Positions 62,291 through 64,000 of a stretch of DNA of 64,000 nt are shown piece by piece. The notes beneath the pieces were generated by a model. The model saw nothing but the letters and a program-made list of their open reading frames with translations, was not told the DNA's origin and ran no database searches. This DNA comes from Cyprinodon diabolis (lineage: Eukaryota > Chordata > Actinopteri > Cyprinodontiformes > Cyprinodontidae): contig CM060071.1 of NCBI GenBank assembly GCA_030533445.1, positions 248,001 to 312,000 of the forward strand, in the 5' to 3' direction. Every line of letters begins with the position of its first letter. The first letter of the stretch is position 1. The position numbers and the translations under genes are program-made.

Positions 62291-64000
62291 TTATAAAGGG
62301 TTCTGGTTTATGACAGGCTCTCGTTTGTAATGGGCTCTGGTTTATAACGGTCTTTGGTTTAAAAAGGGTTCTGGTTTATAACAGGCTCTGGTTTATAACC
62401 GGCTTTGGTTTATAAAGGGCTATGGTTTATAACGGGCTCTGTTCTATAACCGGCTCCGGTTCAAAAAGGGCTTTGGTTTCTAAAGGGCTTTGGTTTATAA
62501 GGTGCTCTGCTTTATACAGGGTTCTGGTTTATAAAGCGCTCTGGTTTGTAATGGGCTCTGGTTTATAACGGGCTTTGGTTTATAAAGGGCTGGGGTTTAT
62601 AAAGGGCTATGGTTTATAACGGGCTCTGATTTATAACCGGCTTTGGTTTATAAAGGGCTCTGGTTTATAAAGGGTTCTGGTTTTTTGACAGGCTCGGGTA
62701 TATAAAGGGCTTTGGTTTCTAATGGGCTTTGGTTTATAAAGGGCTCTGGTTTATAAAGGGCTCTGGTTTTAATGTGCTCTGGTTTATAACAGCCTTTGGT
62801 TTATAAAGGGTTCTGGCTGATAAAGGCCTCTGGTTTGCAATGGGCTCTGGTTTATAACAGGATTTGGTTTAAAAAGGGCTCTGGTTTATAACAGGCTCTG
62901 GTTTATAACCGGCTTTGGTTTATAACGGGCTCTGGTTTATAACGGGCTCTGGTTTATAACCGGCTTTGGTTTATAAAGGGCTCTGGTTTATAAAGTGCTA
63001 TGGTTTATAACAGGCTCTGGTTAATAAAGGGCTCTGGTTTATAAAGGGCTCTGGTTTTTAACTGGCTCTGGTTTAAAAAGGCCTCTTTGTTTTTAACGGG
63101 CCCTGGTCTATAACAGGCTCTGGTTTGAAAAGGCCTTTGGTTTGTAACGGGCTCTGGTCTATAACCGGCTCTGGTTTAAAAAGGGTCTGGTTTATAACCG
63201 GCTTTGGTTAATAAAGGGCTCTGGTTTATTACAGGCTCTGGTATATAAATGGCTCTGGTTTATTACAGAATTTGGTATATAAAGGGCTTTGTTTTCTAAA
63301 GGGCTCTGGTTTCTAAAGGGCGCTGGGTTATAAAGGGCTCTGGTTTTTAAATGGCTCTGGTTTATAACGGGCTCTGGTCTATAACTGGCTCCGGTTCAAA
63401 AAGGGCTTTGGTTTCTAAAGGGCTTTGGTTCATAAAGGGCTCTGTTTTATAACGGGCTCTGGTTTTTAAAGGGCTCTGGTTTATAAGGTGCTCTGCTTTA
63501 TAAAGGGTTCTGGTTTATAAAGCGCTCTGGTTTGTAATGGGCTCTGGTTTATAACGGGCTGTGGTTTAAAAGGGCTGTGGTTTATAAAGGGCTATGGTTT
63601 ATAACGGGCTCTGGTTTATAACCGGCTTTGGTTTATAAAGGGCTCAGGTTTATAAAGGGTTCTGGTTTTTTGACAGGCTCGGGTATATAAAGGGCTTTGG
63701 TTTCTAATGGGCTTTGGTTTTCTAAAGGGCTCTGGTTTATAAAGGGCTCTGGTTTTTAATCTGCTCTGGTTTATAACAGCCTCTGGTTTATAAAGGGTTC
63801 TGGCTTATAAAGGGCTCTGGTTTGTAATGGGCTCTGGTTTATAACGGGCTTTGGTTTAAAAAGGGCTCTTGTTTATAACAGGCTCTGGTTTATAACCGGC
63901 TTTGGTTTATAACGGGCTCTGGTTTATAACAGGCTCTGGTTTATAACCGGCTTTGGTTTATAAAGGTCTCTGGTTTATAAAGGGCTATGGTTTATAATGG
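62290..64000 (+). repeat. Array tail in the window, same family, runs off the edge
   Basis: It has the same landmarks as the preceding blocks: CTCCGGTTCAAAA at 62454 and 63389 (935 bp, 55 monomers) and TCGGGTATATAAAGG at 62694 and 63679 (985 bp). The final bases are still typical monomers, so the array does not end inside the window. Confidence 0.85.

Larger units (their letters stand above)
1..64000 (+). repeat. 17-bp satellite array, head-to-tail, fills the window
   Basis: The sequence is an uninterrupted tandem array of a monomer close to GGTTTATAAAGGGCTCT. If every unit were 17 bp the window would hold roughly 3,760 of them. Common variants change bases 4-6 (TTTAT, TATAT, TTTCT, TTTGT, TTTTT, TTTAA) or bases 9-13 (AAAGGG, AACGGG, AACAGG, AACCGG, AATGGG, AACTGG) and the tail (CTCT or CTTT). 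Some units are 16 or 18 bp. All units read in the same direction; I saw no reverse-complement copies and no foreign insertion. Reading frames are closed on both strands because each monomer carries the palindrome TTATAA and 17 is not a multiple of 3, so TAA falls in every frame about every 51 bp. No other feature type is supported. The chromosomal role (pericentromeric, subtelomeric or interstitial) cannot be told from the sequence. The array continues past both window ends. Confidence 0.97.

Noticed and set aside
1..64000. TATA-box promoters
   Set aside because: TATAAA is part of the monomer and occurs throughout; no transcription unit follows any of them, so single sites cannot be called promoters.
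1..64000. AATAAA polyadenylation signals
   Set aside because: They come from the GGTTAATAAAGGG and GGTGAATAAAAAG monomer variants and have no gene upstream.
1..64000. CRISPR array
   Set aside because: The repeat is contiguous with no unique spacers between units and no cas genes.
1..64000. Telomeric repeat
   Set aside because: GGTTTAT resembles 7-bp telomere units, but the period is 17 bp and no TTAGGG- or TTTAGGG-type run is present.
1..64000. CENP-B box or other centromere protein site
   Set aside because: Some units share ACGGGA with the CENP-B box, but its other essential bases (TTCG and the central part) are missing in the monomers I read.
1..64000. G-quadruplex-forming array
   Set aside because: The + strand is G-rich relative to C, but G-runs are only 2-3 long and separated by an 8-base AT stretch; a stable quadruplex is not evident from sequence alone.
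1..64000. tRNA, rRNA or other structured RNA genes
   Set aside because: No stretch departs from the 17-bp pattern for long enough to hold one.

Overview
The whole 64-kb window is one tandem-repeat array. Its monomer is about 17 bp, with consensus GGTTTATAAAGGGCTCT on the + strand (7 of 17 bases G or C). Every stretch I read, from base 1 to base 64000, resolves into this monomer or a close variant, always in the same orientation. I found no unique sequence, transposon, RNA gene or credible protein-coding gene. This is satellite or megasatellite DNA from a eukaryote. No gene identifies the species. The frequent TpG and CpA versions of CpG-containing monomers suggest a genome with CpG methylation, such as a vertebrate or plant, but that is inference. 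I do not recognise the 17-mer as a named satellite.

The layout is a mosaic of higher-order repeats (HORs), meaning blocks of many variant monomers copied as a unit. Bases 1-4445 form a distinct, more heterogeneous domain rich in GGGCCC, GGATC and TTTATGAA variants. Bases 4446-15400 carry a second family with a 987-bp tandem duplication (from 6969) and a segment (about 4890-7420) that reappears at 12620-15000 and in part near 39000-40340. Bases 15400-24985 are built from CTCT-GGTTTAAAAAGG and TTTTTAACTGG variants and end in a near-perfect tandem pair of 2037 bp (20912-22948 and 22949-24985). Bases 25205-37335 are a tandem macro-duplication of about 6 kb, and each half contains sub-units of about 1428 bp (84 monomers). 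Bases 37336-49640 mix shorter modules. Bases 49640-64000 form a further HOR family marked by CTCCGGTTCAAAA and TTTTTTGACAGGCTCGGG, with copy spacings of 561/562, 629, 1921, 1938, 2228, 2261 and 2975 bp.

Offsets between copies are very often exact multiples of 17 or within 1-2 bp of one (for example 799, 1428, 1938, 2261, 2975), and differences between long copies are gains or losses of whole monomers (3, 5, 10 or 36 units). This fits growth by in-register unequal exchange or similar amplification. The array runs off both ends of the window, so its flanks and total size are unknown. Domain boundaries were found by eye from marker variants and are good to about 20-50 bp unless stated otherwise.
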